Numbered from the stretch's first letter, positions 1 through 11,586 are shown. The stretch is 64,000 nucleotides of DNA from Spinacia oleracea (GCF_020520425.1 NC_079487.1:133756385-133820384); one strand, 5' to 3'. A program made the numbers and translations. Notes: generated by a model not told the origin, from the letters alone.

Positions 1-640
1 GAGCATGATGAACCTTAAATAAGGAAAAAATCACATACAATATCATGACGGCTCGCCATTTTTTTACAAATCTATCTTGATATATTAAAAGTACAAAAAT
101 CGCCGTCAAATCATATTAAAAAGTTGATGAAATCATGATTCTAATATTACCCATTAAAAAAATATTCTCTTAATTAGTTAGACAACTAACACAGAGTGAG
201 AAACATCATACAAGGACATATAATATCGTGACAGTTTACCTTTCAATACGTACCTACCTGTCTTGAGATATTAAAAATCCGAAAATCCCCATCGAACCAT
301 GCAAAAAGGGGAAGGTTTGTTATAATTACTCACTTCAACTCCGAATATTACTGTTAATTAACAACTTTATATTACATTTGCCAGTTGGAAAATTGGTTAA
401 ATACCAATTCATCTAACAATGAGGCCAGGATCATATCCTCTTGGCAGCATACAGGACAACATCTTCCTGGTAAGATTGATTAGCCTTGTCTATATTTATT
501 TTATAATAATATAATATAAAATCCTTATATTATTTTCTTGAATCATATATATAAATCCTTATATAATTTATTATCATTCTGTTTTGTTATACAAAAATGA
601 TGACTTAGGTTATTTTTTTTGTATATTTGTGTGACACAAA
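1..640. repeat. Upstream spacer with a diverged direct repeat; TATA box for the DUF868 gene
   Basis: Two related segments lie in tandem, about 1-140 and 196-330. Each holds a 'caatatcatgacgg/ataatatcgtgacag'-like block followed by 'cttgatatattaaaa/cttgagatattaaaa' and a 'cgaaaatc' block, so an old local duplication is likely. An ATATATAAAT box at about 546-555 lies some 90 bp before the ATG of the DUF868 gene and fits a TATA box. No coding signal is visible. Confidence 0.45.
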
Positions 641-1699
641 ATGATGCATGACCCTATAGGTATACCTATTGAGCATGATCTTTCCCCTGTACACGCCTAC
701 ATGACACCAAAACCACCACCAGCACCACCAACAACAACCACCACCACCGCCGCCGCTACCAACGCCGCCACCCGCACGTTAACCCGATCACGATCCGGGT
801 CAGGGTCAGGGTCTCCACAAAGCCTGATAATGTCGGTATATAGCACCAAAATCGCAAGCCAACCTCGATTAGTCACCATCACATGGTGCAAGAACCTCCT
901 CCTCCACGGCCTCTCGGTGTCCGTCGACGGCCCTCGCGACACCGATCACTACCACAGCAAGGTGGAGCTTAAGCCGTGGTATTTCTGGAGGAAACAAGGA
1001 AGCAAACAGCTTGTCGTTGACGGGAAAGTCATCGGCATTGTTTGGGATCTCAAGGCGGCCAAGTTTAACGGCGAGGTTGAGCCTCAATCGGACTACTACG
1101 TCGCCATTGTTTCCGACGAGGAGGTGGTTCTCGTAGTCGGAGACATGAAGAAGGACGCTTTCCGGCGAACCCGGTGTAGGCCCGCTCTTATTGACCCTGT
1201 TTTAGTCTCTAGGAAAGAGCATATTTTTGGTAAGAAAAGGTTTTCTACTAAGGTTAAATTTCATGAAAGAGGGAAATGTCATGAGATTTCAGTTGAGTGT
1301 AATAATAATAATTATAATCATAATAATAATAATATTATTAATAATAATAAGGGGGGTGTTGATTGTGAAGGGATTAGTAGTAGTCCTGAAATGGATATTA
1401 AGATAGATGGGAAATTAGCAACACAAGTTAAACATCTACAATGGAAGTTTAGAGGGAATGAATCGATTGATGTTAAGGAGACTAAGATTGAAGTGTATTG
1501 GGATGTTCATGATTGGATATTCGGGTCTGGTCCTCGACACGCTATGTTCTTGTTCAAGTCGTCGTCACCACCGTCGTCGTCGTCATCGACATCGTCGTCG
1601 TTATCATTTCATGCAGATGATCCTGCATGTAGGGAGTATGGTTGGAGTAGTGGCTCACCGGAGTTTAGGTTGTTTCTTTATGCTTGGAAAGTTGAATGA
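641..1699 (+). CDS. DUF868 family protein (plant-specific, function unknown)
   Basis: An intact single-exon ORF of 352 aa, the usual length for plant DUF868 proteins. Residues 1-60 are low complexity (Pro, Thr, Ala, then Ser-Gly-Arg runs). The conserved domain fills about residues 62-350 and includes VTWCKN-like, 'KPWYFWRKQGSK', 'VWDLKAAKF' and 'YYVAIVSDEEVVLVVGD' blocks and a C-terminal 'SPEFRLFLYAWKVE'. Two simple repeats are translated: an Asn-rich stretch from (AAT)n at about 1303-1350, and a Ser run from (TCG)n at about 1558-1605. These will vary in length between alleles. The start is the first ATG after an upstream TATA-like box; the second codon is also ATG. The family has no established biochemical role and none is proposed here. 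It stands alone, with repeats downstream. Confidence 0.9.
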   Translation: MMHDPIGIPIEHDLSPVHAYMTPKPPPAPPTTTTTTAAATNAATRTLTRSRSGSGSGSPQSLIMSVYSTKIASQPRLVTITWCKNLLLHGLSVSVDGPRDTDHYHSKVELKPWYFWRKQGSKQLVVDGKVIGIVWDLKAAKFNGEVEPQSDYYVAIVSDEEVVLVVGDMKKDAFRRTRCRPALIDPVLVSRKEHIFGKKRFSTKVKFHERGKCHEISVECNNNNYNHNNNNIINNNKGGVDCEGISSSPEMDIKIDGKLATQVKHLQWKFRGNESIDVKETKIEVYWDVHDWIFGSGPRHAMFLFKSSSPPSSSSSTSSSLSFHADDPACREYGWSSGSPEFRLFLYAWKVE

Positions 1700-2208
1700 T
1701 AACGACGACGATGATAAGACTGAAAGCTTGTGCACGATTGTTGTTATCATAATTTGGAAGCATTTTCATGGAATTGAAGAGAAGGGGAACAAAGGTTGGT
1801 CATGTCACATGGGATTATTGGAAGAGCCCACAACAATAAGGGAGCTTAGGTTGTGACAATATGGGACTCAATAAATTTGAGGATGGGACATAATTAAATG
1901 ATGGGCATGTAATTTAAAGAGCTTTTTTGTGTACTTGATAATTATTTATACATTTATATCATAAGAAAATATTAAAATTTCTGCAAAATTAATTATATTC
2001 CACCCGTTTTAATTTGGTGTATTGAAATATAATCTTTTTTTTAGAGTTTTATTAATTTTGATGTAACATGTTTGAGAAGATATATGTATTATGCCAATAT
2101 TAAAGGGTTTTTTCCCACCGGATAATACCTTATCGGAACTTGATATATGCATGTTTGTATATTGTCAATTAAGTATTAAACCTTTCTCATTCGCTTATTT
2201 ATATGGTT
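1700..2208. other. 3' flank of the DUF868 gene, no other gene seen
   Basis: This is AT-rich sequence that probably carries the 3' UTR in its first 250 bp. ORFs on either strand are short and have no recognisable protein signal. Confidence 0.4.
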
Positions 2209-2386
2209 ACTGATAGATTATGTAAATAATCTTATGTAATCGTAGATATTATTCTGTATATCGTAGATTGATTTAGTGTATCTCGTAGATTGATTCGGTG
2301 TATAATCTACCTTCTTAATGTACACTAATATGTATGTACAGAATAATATCTACGATTACATAAGATTATTTACATAATCTATCAGT
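2209..2386. repeat. Perfect 50-bp inverted repeat with 78-bp loop
   Basis: Positions 2209-2258 and 2337-2386 are exact reverse complements over all 50 bases (arm begins ACTGATAGATTATG). The loop, 2259-2336, holds two copies of a 'CGTAGATTGATT' unit. Transcribed, this would fold into one long perfect hairpin. No gene overlaps it. It may be a small foldback MITE or a hairpin small-RNA locus; the sequence does not decide which. Confidence 0.85.
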
Positions 2387-2825
2387 TACATTTAAATTTA
2401 TACATATGCAACTCTAAAGACAAGAATGGTAGTATTAATTTAAATTGATATCTTAGAATTAAGAGCTAAAGGGCCATGGGCAATGTTATGATTCACAAAA
2501 CCTTGAAAGTTGCCATGAAAATAAAACATTTTAGCTGTTCTTGGTAAATTCAGATCTGAAATCCAATAAATAATTCAAGACTTTTGGGTTCCTAAATATC
2601 AAATTAGAAACCTTAGTTATCATGGAATAGCCTACTTATCCAATGATCCAAACATTTGTTGATGATGTAACGTGTATTATGATAAAGGGAGACATAAACA
2701 CGAGAGTAATTGGCCAAATAATTAGAGCTAGCCCACGTAAACATGTGAGAATTAAGATAAGAGGAAAAGCTAAGGCATATCATTGATGATAAGGAGTGTA
2801 ATGGATTAGTTAATGGGGACATATA
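2387..2825. other. Spacer, no gene seen
   Basis: AT-rich sequence with only short ORFs and no recognised element. Confidence 0.4.
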
Positions 2826-3479
2826 AGGGATGTTAATGGGGCGGGGCGGATGCGGATGTAGGTCCCTCCATCTCCATCCCCACCTAAAATTTTCATTTCC
2901 ATCCCCGCCCCATCACCCATGGCGCGTACAAAATTCATCCCTATCCCCGCCCAAACAAGTGTAAGCTAAAATCCATCCCGCCCCGCCACCCAACTGGGTA
3001 TCCATCCCCGTCTTATCCCCGCTTCATACCCACGCTAATACCCTCCTAATTTTTCTTATTTAGCAAACATTTGTCATATATACGGTCATACGGAGTAATA
3101 AAAGTTAACTATAGAAAAAAAATAGCTTATGACTAAAGTAACCTATATAATCGAAAAAAATACTCGTCATAACAAAAAAATCCAAACAAAAAACATAAAA
3201 AATCTCACTAAAATTTATATTATCACCTAAAGATGATAATAAATCCAAACTCACCCCATCACCCATGGCGGGTATGAAGCGGGGCAAGTGGGGATGGGAT
3301 GGGGTGGGGCGGGGATGGGGCGGGTACAACACAAATTCCACACCCGCCCCATCACCCATGGCGGGTACGATTTTTATACCTAACCCCTCCCCATCACCCG
3401 CCAAACCTACCTCCATCCCCGCCTACTTGGGACGGATGCGGGACGGGCCTCCCGCGAAACCCTCCCCACTGACATCCCT
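2826..3479. mobile_element. Non-autonomous hAT-like element with GC-rich subterminal repeats
   Basis: The ends are inverted relatives: AGGGATGTTAATGGGGCGGG at the left and, on the other strand, AGGGATGTCAGTGGGGAGGG at the right. Both subterminal zones are crowded with short GGGGCGGGG / CCCCATCACCC motifs, including two near-identical 'CCCATCACCCATGGCGGGTA' copies, around an AT-rich core. The flanks ACATATA and ACATAAC are a weak match for an 8-bp target duplication. ORFs across it are by-products of the motif array; there is no transposase. Confidence 0.65.
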
Positions 3480-4068
3480 ACATAACTATATTAGCAGAAA
3501 AGAAGTCAAAATTGGTCAATGAAACACAAGAGTACGTGATTTACCTAAAAAGGCTAAAAGACTTTGTAAAGGGCTTCTAAATAATGGTCAAAGATGCCCA
3601 CAAATGGAAAGAAGATTGGGTAATTGTTGAAATACCATTTTATTTTATTTTTTAATTTCTAGGAATGATGGTCCAACTTTTGAATCTATGTCAAAAAATC
3701 AAAAGAATCTAAAGAATAAACATCTTTTGATTCTTTTTACCAATGTTCATTGAAAATAAATCATTATCTAACCTAGTGAGTCTATGTCAGTGTATCAAAA
3801 AGCTTAAAAATATACAGTAGTTGTTAATTCAACGAGCGAAATGGTAAAATTTTGAGTCGATAATAGGTATCCAAGTTTGTGATCATAACACCTACGTGAT
3901 TGTCTTTTGTAGTCAAAAGTTTATCATAAAGACACGAGTAACTTTTTCTAACTTATATTATTTAGTCACACTAATTAAGTATATCACAAATTCAACAAGT
4001 TATATGGGAATCAATTTAATCTAGTTAAGATGATTGAAGATCAAATAAAGTCAGATAAAATAATAAAT
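3480..4068. other. Spacer between hAT-like element and heptanucleotide element
   Basis: No gene is seen. The last 40 bases, before position 4072, match the 3' flank of GDSL gene B at about 18060-18095, so this is shared paralogous flank. Confidence 0.4.
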
Positions 4069-4071
4069 ACA

Positions 4072-5680
4072 GGCCTTGTTTGGCAAATGGCTTTTTGCTG
4101 GCTTTTTGGTTGGCTTTTGGCTGTTGGCTTTTTAATCTGGTCAAACAGCCAAAAAATGTGTTTGGTAACTGGATTTTTAGCTTACTGAAAAGCCAGCTTT
4201 TTCGCCAAAAATGAAAAGCTAGTAACACTAGCTTTTTGGAGTTGGCTTTTGGCTTTTCACTATCTAAATTACTTTTTTGTCCTTGTTTTTACTAATTAAC
4301 TAATAATTAATAATTAATTTAATAATTAATAATTAATAATTAATAATTAATAATTAATAATTAATAATTAATAATTAATAATTAATAATTAATAATTAAT
4401 AATTAATAATTAATAATTAATAATTAATAATTAATAATTAATAATTAATAATTAATAATTAATGATTAATGATTAATAATTAATTATTAATAATTAATGA
4501 TTAGTGATTAGTGATTAATGATTATTGATTAGTGATTAGTAATTAGTAATTAGTAATTAGTAATTAGTAATTAGTAATTAGTAATTAATAATTAATAATT
4601 AATAATTAATAATTAATAATTAATAATTAATAATTAATAATTAATAATTAATAATTAATAATTAGTAATTAATAATTAGTAATTAGTAATATAATTAATA
4701 ATTAATAATTAATAATTAATAATTAGTAATTAATAATTAGTAATTAATAATTAATATTTAATAATTAATAATTAATATTAATAATTAATAATAATTAATA
4801 ATTAATATTAATAATTAATAATTAATAATTAATAATGAATAATTCATAATTAATAATTAATAATTAATAATTAATAATTAATAATTAATAATTAATAATT
4901 AATAATTAATAATTAATAATTAATAATTAATAATTAATAATTAATAATTAATAATTAATAATTAATAATTAATAATTAATAATTAATAATTAATAATTAA
5001 TAATTAATAATTAATAATTAATAATTAATAATTAATAATTAATAATTAATAATTAATAATTAATAATTAATAATTAATAATTAATAATTAATAATTAATA
5101 ATTAATAATTAATAATTAATAATTAATAATTAATAATTAATAATTAATAATTAATAATTAATAATTAATAATTAATAATTAATAATTAATAATTAATAAT
5201 TAATAATTAATAATTAAAAGTTAATAATTACGGAGTATTAATTAATGACTAATAACTAAAAGTGAATAATTAATTAATAATTAATCATTAATTATTAATT
5301 ATTAATTATTAATTATTAATCATTGATTATTTATTATTAGTTATTAATTATTACTCCGTAATTATTAATTAAAATAATAATTTATTAATACTATTGCATA
5401 AAGTAATTTATTTTTAATTTATATTTATTTATTTGTAATTACGTTTTACTCCGTACACAATACACAGTATGTATTGAAAAATGAATAAAAGACATTAAAT
5501 GTCCTTAAATGTCATTTTACATAGCTACAGCCAACAGCCAACAACTGATTTTACTAAACATATTTGTAACCAATCCATAGTCAAACAGCCAACAAAAGCA
5601 GCCAACTTGAACAGCCAGTCAAACCAGCCAAGTAAAACAGCCGACAGCCAACAGCCAACAGCCAATTGCCAAACAGGGCC
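4072..5680. mobile_element. 1.6-kb element with 'GGCC(T/C)TGTTTGGCAA' inverted ends, filled by a heptanucleotide array
   Basis: The left end reads GGCCTTGTTTGGCAAATGGC; the right end on the other strand reads GGCCCTGTTTGGCAATTGGC. Both are followed by subterminal 'GGCTGTTGGCT' repeats. Direct ACA repeats (4069-4071, 5681-5683) flank it. In the paralogous flank of GDSL gene B (about 18060-18110) the same sequence is present without the element and with a single ACA, which directly supports insertion with a 3-bp duplication. Size of duplication and ends suggest a PIF/Harbinger-type MITE, although ACA differs from the usual TWA. No coding capacity. Confidence 0.8.
4300..5218. repeat. (AATAATT)n heptanucleotide array, about 0.9 kb
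   Basis: A 7-bp unit (AATAATT) repeats more than a hundred times. The stretch at about 4460-4800 carries G-containing variants (AATTAGT, ATTAATG); the later part, about 4860-5215, is almost perfectly homogeneous. It sits inside the element at 4072-5680, and a complementary ATTATTA stretch follows at about 5270-5370. Copy number should vary and may be misassembled. Confidence 0.9.
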
Positions 5681-5737
5681 ACAGTCGAGCTCACATAAAC
5701 TTGATGAACATAATCTCGGTAACCCCTTTACGAACTC

Positions 5738-8700
5738 TTACACATTTGGGTTTTGATAAGCAACTTCCAAAGAGATTGATGGGTCTAAGTATGAGGAATT
5801 TTTGTTAATTTGATCAAATATCCACTTATTAGCTGCCTCAGTGTAATGAATTCCATCCCAATTTACTCGTTTCGACGGATTATTGCATGATTTTGCAATC
5901 AAAATCTCTTTGCCACCCACAATCTCTGTGCTTCCACATCTCATTGTGTTGTTGAAGTTGTATTTCCCTCCAATGCCACAACAAGCTACTAGAGGTTTCT
6001 CAAACCCTGCAATTTCCATATCCATACATCAAAGCTGAATACTCTCTCCGTTCCTTAATACTCGCACCGGTTTGACCGGTGCGGAGTTTAAGACATTTGA
6101 ATTGACTTATTAATTTAATGGGCGTTAGTTGATAGTGAAGTATTTTTTTAATATAGTTAGTGGAAAATGTGTAAGAGGTGGGAGTGATGAGTGGGGGTGT
6201 GAATTTTTAAATGATTTTTTGTAGGAAATAGGTGTGTAGTTGGGGTTAGTAAGTAAGTGTGAGAAATAATATAATATTGGTATAAATTTCCATTTAAAGA
6301 AGCGGTGCAAGTATTAAGGGACGACCCGAAAAGGAAAGCGGTGCGAGTATTAAGGGACGGAGGGAGTAGAAAGGAAAAGACGTGATGATTCCAAAAAATA
6401 ATGAAAATATAAATATAGATGATTGAAAAGCTCATGAAAATTTCTACTACCACCGTTTCAAAATGATCTTTACAATCACTATTTGCACAAATATTAAGAA
6501 AAAATAGGGAAAATGTATGAAAAGGTGAGTGGATATAATAAAATATGGATAAAGTATGGTAGATGGGTAAAAATGTGGGTGATTGTAACAAAAAGTTGAA
6601 ATGTTGAATAAAGTAAGAGAAAGCGATTGAAAAGTTGTGGGATGAGAGGGGTATTCATGTCCAAAAATAGAATAAAGCAAAGTGTAAAGAACGTTATGAA
6701 ACAAACTAAAACGAAAAGTGTAAAAATCATTTTGAAACGGATGTAGTGACAAACAAAGCTTCTTTCTTGAAATATACTACTAATTTTTGTTTAATTAGGG
6801 TGTTTTGTAACCTTTTAGAACTTGTTAGCGTTTTCCTTTGTTTTTATAGGATGTCTAATTGTCTACGGTACAACCGGTTATACTGTACCTATAGTTAATC
6901 TCCCTCGTTGCTTCTAAGATGGAGACGAGTGAAAAGTAATTAAATTAATGGCTTACCGAAACTCTCGGCATGGGTGATGAGCCTACGCTTGATCGAGTAT
7001 ATATCAACAAATGTGATTGAAGCCAAAGGCATATCCTTCCTTAGCTGAACCACAGCCTGTTTCAGCTCACTGTTATAGTATTGGGAAACCTCATTCAATG
7101 ACCTTGCACATCCAAACTCATCAATTTGGGCCGGTGTAAAGATAAAGTAGTCTAGCATATACGGTAGACAGCCCAATGGGCCCGTGTTGTGGATCCAGAA
7201 TGCCCGTCCTCCTTGTGTATACACACCCTGCACAATTAATAAATTGTCACTTTCATCCACTTGCAAATAACTACCCCACTTGCTCACCCTTAATTCGCGT
7301 GAAAACAGTAATCGTAAAGAATAAATAGGAACGGAGGTAGTATATACGAAGTACAGAGTATTACTGCATTCTAATTACTCAACTCGAGCTAAGGGTGCGT
7401 TCTATTCACCTGATTTTTACTTAATTTTTCTGAACTTATCTGAACTTATTAGAATTTATCAAAACTTATTTTAGTTAGAAATTATACTTGATCAACTCTT
7501 ATTTTTCCTGAACTTATCATACCTGAACTTAACTGAACTTAACTGAACATATTTTTCCTGAAATAAGTGGAAATAATGTGAACAGAACAAAGCCTAAGCT
7601 ATATAGGACTATGCTTACCTTAACAACTTTGGAAAACTGATCAACAACATCGGGGATATAGGCCTTGACCTGCTCTGTGGTCAAGTTTAGTTTGTAGCCA
7701 GCAGTAATATCATTTTGGCCAATATCAAAGGTGTATAGAGCACGACTGAAGTAGTCTTCTTCTGGTAACAACCCCGCAAAAAATCCTCCTACATCATCAC
7801 CATATCATAAATAACATTTCTTCAATTAATTTGTGGCATACACAATCGAAAATTGTATGTTTACTCGGGTGTAATTAAACACAGATACACTCCACAATGA
7901 ACAATGTAGAGTGTGCACGGAATTAGGTTTGTTCTATTCACCTGGTTTGGTCTTATTTTTCGAAGTTCTAGTTAGGGTCTGGTCTGATCTGGTCTGTTCT
8001 AGTTTGAATGTTTTATGTTAGTGGTTTTTCTTTTTCTTTTTCCTAGTATGATCTAGTAAGTAATAAGAACAAGGGGAAGAGAACAAAGCCTTGTCTAACA
8101 AGGCCAGTAGGCCTGCGGCACCACTAGGAGCACGTGCACAATGCACGTTGTGCCACATGACACATCCACCGTGTCCGTGGTGTATGTATGCCGGATTATT
8201 TTTTTATTTTTTTTGACATAAGCTTAATTTGGTATGGCGGAATTTGATTATACAATAAGACGGTAAAAGGAAATAGCATTACCGTGTTTCCGGAGTAGTT
8301 GGGACCTTTTATAAAAGGCGGAGTATTCGGCGAATTGGACGTCCAAAGAGATTGGGCTGTATCCGCTTTGAGACCTGGTGGTGTTTTGAGGTCTGACTGT
8401 TGAACCTGCTGTTGCAAAATTGGCTCCATGGCTAAAATTTGAGCCTATTGAGTCTAGGTATGGACTCAAATATGCTAATCCCAAACTTTCAGCTGAACCA
8501 AATCAAATGTAAGTCCGTTACAGAGTATTGTTGCATCAACTTCATCTTTTTTTAATAATCACAAACAAATGCTCATAGAATTGACAAATAATATAATCAT
8601 TGCACAAAAAATGGCCATAAAGTAAATTTATTTATTTACTAAAAGCCCACGTGTTTATTTAGTATTACCTCAATAACTCTTTTTGAGAAATGATATATGC

Positions 8701-9754
8701 AAGCTACATATAAGAAGCTAAAAGTGATAATATTGACTCATACTAAATACTTCGTATAAAGTATACAAATCGATGTGTGATTATATTTCAATAGTGATAC
8801 TTCATTTTTGTTTCCCTTTTACTACTTGAATATCCACAATGGTTCAATATAAGGAGTACTACGTATGTACACAACCGCCCTTATATATACGGGGTACTCC
8901 GTAGCCTATGTTACGGAGTACTCAAACTCTTCATTTTACCTCAAATACCCGTGTCGGATCCTCGACCCTCTGATATGGGTACGGACACTCCGACACTTCA
9001 TTTTCGACTTAAATCCCGAATTTTTTTCACAATTTAGCCGAGTTGGACACTTGGACACATACCTGTGTCCGACACTTGTACCCAAGTCCAAGTAACATAG
9101 TAGCTACCAACAAATGTTTTGATCAGTTACTTGGAGATTTGTTCAATCGTAATCAAAGTCATTGGTTTGAGTCTTGGAATACAACCACATTTGTTAAGGA
9201 GTATAGCCTAGAACCGACTTAAATTTTGGATTTATTGGAGTATAGTGGACTCTAGATTAACGGGTGAAGTACCTTAAACACTGCTTTTATAACTAATCAC
9301 TTGTAATTTGTAAAACAATTACTCCAGAGTATAGCTAATTTTGTCGAGCAAACCGTTAATTTAAAAATGTAATAAACTACCAATCGCATAATAAACAACA
9401 TCTCGACTCACTCACGACTCACGAGCACTAAATTATTAAAACAAGTTGATAATAAAATAAAATAAAAATAAAGGGAGTACCTAAGAAATCGATAACGAGG
9501 CGACCGTCGCAGAAACGGCCAGCAGAACCACCGAAGAAGGTTTCTCCATTGGGAGGAGGCGCCTGTCCATACACCGCAGTGAGGCCGCCGGTATCGGAGT
9601 TCGAATCACCAAAGTTGAAAATTGCTGGGAAATGCTTGATTTTGGAAGTTGTTAACGCTAATGACACCCCCAAATTATTGGCAACTACCAAAATTACCCA
9701 AATAATCACGCCAAATCTCATTGCCCTCTTTGTCATTCCACATTTCGATCCCAT
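5738..9754 (-). CDS. GDSL esterase/lipase, gene A
   Basis: A secreted serine hydrolase of the plant GDSL (SGNH) family, acting on ester substrates, probably in the apoplast or secretory path; the substrate is unknown. Coding exons, in gene order: 9481-9754, 8283-8492, 7619-7788, 6957-7227, 5738-6006. They total 1194 nt, 397 aa, with GT-AG at every junction. A signal peptide (about residues 12-34) precedes block I '[12 protein letters not shown]' with the nucleophile near Ser51. Exon 2 carries '[10 protein letters not shown]', exon 3 'FDIGQND', and exon 5 the catalytic 'WDGIH' (Asp359, His362). I chose the ATG at 9754, close to the signal peptide; an in-frame ATG upstream at 9940 would add 62 residues of non-secretory sequence. 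The C-terminus lacks the family's usual short Met-Ala-Cys ending. Introns hold four MITEs. Tandem paralogue of gene B. Confidence 0.88.
6042..6366. mobile_element. Stowaway-type MITE in intron 4 of gene A
   Basis: TIRs begin CTCTCTCCGTTCC and end GGGACGGAGGGAG, flanked by TA at 6040-6041 and 6367-6368. The subterminal region 'GGTTTGACCGG' and inner 'CAATATTATATT'-like stretch match the copies at 13584 and 36236. Confidence 0.85.
6447..6746. mobile_element. Stowaway-type MITE, 'CTACCTCCGTTTCA' family, intron 4 of gene A
   Basis: The ends CTACCACCGTTTCA and TGAAACGGATGTAG are inverted. TA precedes it; TG follows, so one target base has changed. It shares an internal 'TTTGCACAAATATTAAG' block with the copies at 17616 and 20116. 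Confidence 0.8.
7393..7594. mobile_element. Tourist/PIF-type MITE in intron 3 of gene A
   Basis: TIRs GGGTGCGTTCTATTCACC and, inverted, GGCTTTGTTCTGTTCAC are flanked by TAA on both sides (7390-7392, 7595-7597). The interior is repeats of TGAACTTATC. Same family as 33087-33296 and 59665-59931. Confidence 0.8.
7926..8090. mobile_element. Short diverged Tourist/PIF-type MITE in intron 2 of gene A
   Basis: Its ends, GGTTTGTTCTATTCACCTGG and inverted GGCTTTGTTCTC, match the family at 7393. TTA precedes it and TTG follows. The interior is built of TCTGGTCTGATCTGG-like units rather than TGAACTTATC. Confidence 0.6.
8930..9105. repeat. Diverged repeat in intron 1 of gene A
   Basis: A GC-richer block with mirrored 'CCCGTGTCGGATCC' and 'TGTGTCCGACACTTG' motifs stands out from the AT-rich intron. 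It looks like a MITE remnant, but I cannot fix ends or a target duplication. Confidence 0.35.
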
Positions 9755-11586
9755 TTTTTTTATTAACTGATCGGATGTAAAGTTTTTATTTTTGGAGTTT
9801 TGTGTTCTGGTTGAGGAAAGTGATTTAGGCGCTATGTATAATTGTATAATTGACCAGCTTGTACAGATGCGAAATAAAGTTCGACCCGGTTGACTCGATT
9901 CGTGATTCAGATGATCCGATTTGAGAAAACGGTTATTCAATTGTGTGTTTTAAACATTCGGATATTTCAGAACCGATTCTCATTTTTTCTATTATTAAAA
10001 AATAATAGAAAAAATACATGAATATCATGGGGAAAAGAATAACCAATATCCGATTTATTTATATTCGGTAAATTTCATATTAGTAATAGGTTTTGTTCAT
10101 AACGGATTTTATGATTAGAAATCTTCTAGATATCTAATACGAAATATTTCAGATCGGATCAAATATACGATTTGTCTACATTACATATCAATACAAATCG
10201 TTTCCTGTAGATATTTTGACATGTGACACACTTCGTAAATGAGAATTAAAATATTAAGATATCACAAAATGTGATTAGATGTTTTAAAACATGTGGGTTT
10301 TGTCTTATTCGTGTCAATAAACACTTTAACAATATAAAAATTCATATTTTAAAATATGATGTTTTGGATATCATGATCCCATTCGAGAAAACAAATATTC
10401 AATTGCGTGTTTTATGCATTCCGAAATTTCAGATTCGACACCCAATTTTTCTATTACTAGCTTAGGACTCGTGTACACACATGAATGTTATTAAATTCAT
10501 TAACATAGTATTATTTATTACTCGTAAACAATAATATATAATTATGAAAAAATTTAATAAATAAATTTTATTTGTATTTATTAGGTGTGATTGAGAGGGA
10601 TACAAATTAAAAATAACAACATAGTCAAAATTTAAATTTCTGTAAAACATAATTATTCAAAGTAGCAATTAGGGTATCGCCCGGGCCACACGCTAGTTTT
10701 TATTTCATATTCATATAAAGTAAATGAGAATTTAAATATTAATACATGAAAACAATCAAGAAAACTGACTGTAATTAGGGGAGGAGGAGAAAAGAAATAA
10801 AATGTAATTATCTTGTTTTTGATGAAAAAAATAAATCGGTGTACAAAATGGTATTAATACCCTGTTAGCACTAACTAACTACAAACCTAGGCAAGTTGTA
10901 CCAAGAAAACAGAAGAATATAATTACAATATTAAATAAAGTACAACTCTCATAATACACCACAAAATGTAATTGTATATTTCCACAAACAAAAACTTGAT
11001 CATTAACTTTAAATTAAATTAATAAACTCAATAGGTTGATTTCTTGAAAGAGATCAAAGATATGGAATTAGGGTTTCTTAGCGGTAGTATACCTACCAAA
11101 TCTTTCAATTAGCACACAAATTTATGAACTTCCGTTCTTCCGACATTTGCGTATTTTTGCTACCATATTGAATCAAGATCTTATTGTGATTTTTTTTTTC
11201 ACTCCATTCAACTTTTTGGCTACATTATTGATTTTGGATATTGAATTATATTTCTCTTCTTTGTCATGTTTTTCGTGGCTTTCAAATGAGGATGAATGGT
11301 ACAAGCACCCCACGCCCATTTTCTCGTGTCGTTCATCGTGTGAGTATAATTCTACCAATGTGTGTATGATACTTGTCACCGATCTTCTCAAGTTTTTATA
11401 GAGATTTTGGAATTTCAATATTCCACATATCTACTGCCAATACATATTATCATGATCGATGGCGGACCCAGAAATCTAAGTATGGTAGGACACATAATAT
11501 AAAACTTCAGAAGCCGTAAATAATTGTTTAACTTTTAGCTAATATGAAAATTTTGAAATAACTTTGTGGTTCAAAATTTTAGTACA
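9755..11586. other. Promoter-side region of gene A with a duplicated block
   Basis: About 87 bp at 9910-9996 recur in diverged form at 10376-10460 (shared 'TTCAATTG(T/C)GTGTTTTA' and 'ATTTCAGA' blocks, both ending in 'TTTTTCTATTA'). The copies are about 466 bp apart, so the gene A promoter carries an old tandem duplication. The rest is AT-rich with short ORFs on both strands (11147-11418) that match nothing I recognise. Confidence 0.45.

Noticed and set aside
1458-1856. 132-aa plus-strand ORF overlapping the end of the DUF868 gene
   Set aside because: Out of frame with DUF868, with His/Arg runs created by the TCG repeat; no independent coding signal.
3105-3522. Overlapping Gly/Pro-rich ORFs on both strands
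   Set aside because: They come from GGGGCGGGG-type subterminal arrays of the hAT-like element at 2826-3479.
6125-6752. Several minus-strand ORFs of 61-144 aa
   Set aside because: They lie across two Stowaway MITEs in an intron of gene A and show only low-complexity hydrophobic residues.
9121-9250. Possible SINE in intron 1 of gene A
   Set aside because: A B-box-like 'GGTTTGAGTCTTGG' is present, but there is no matching A box, tail or flanking repeat.
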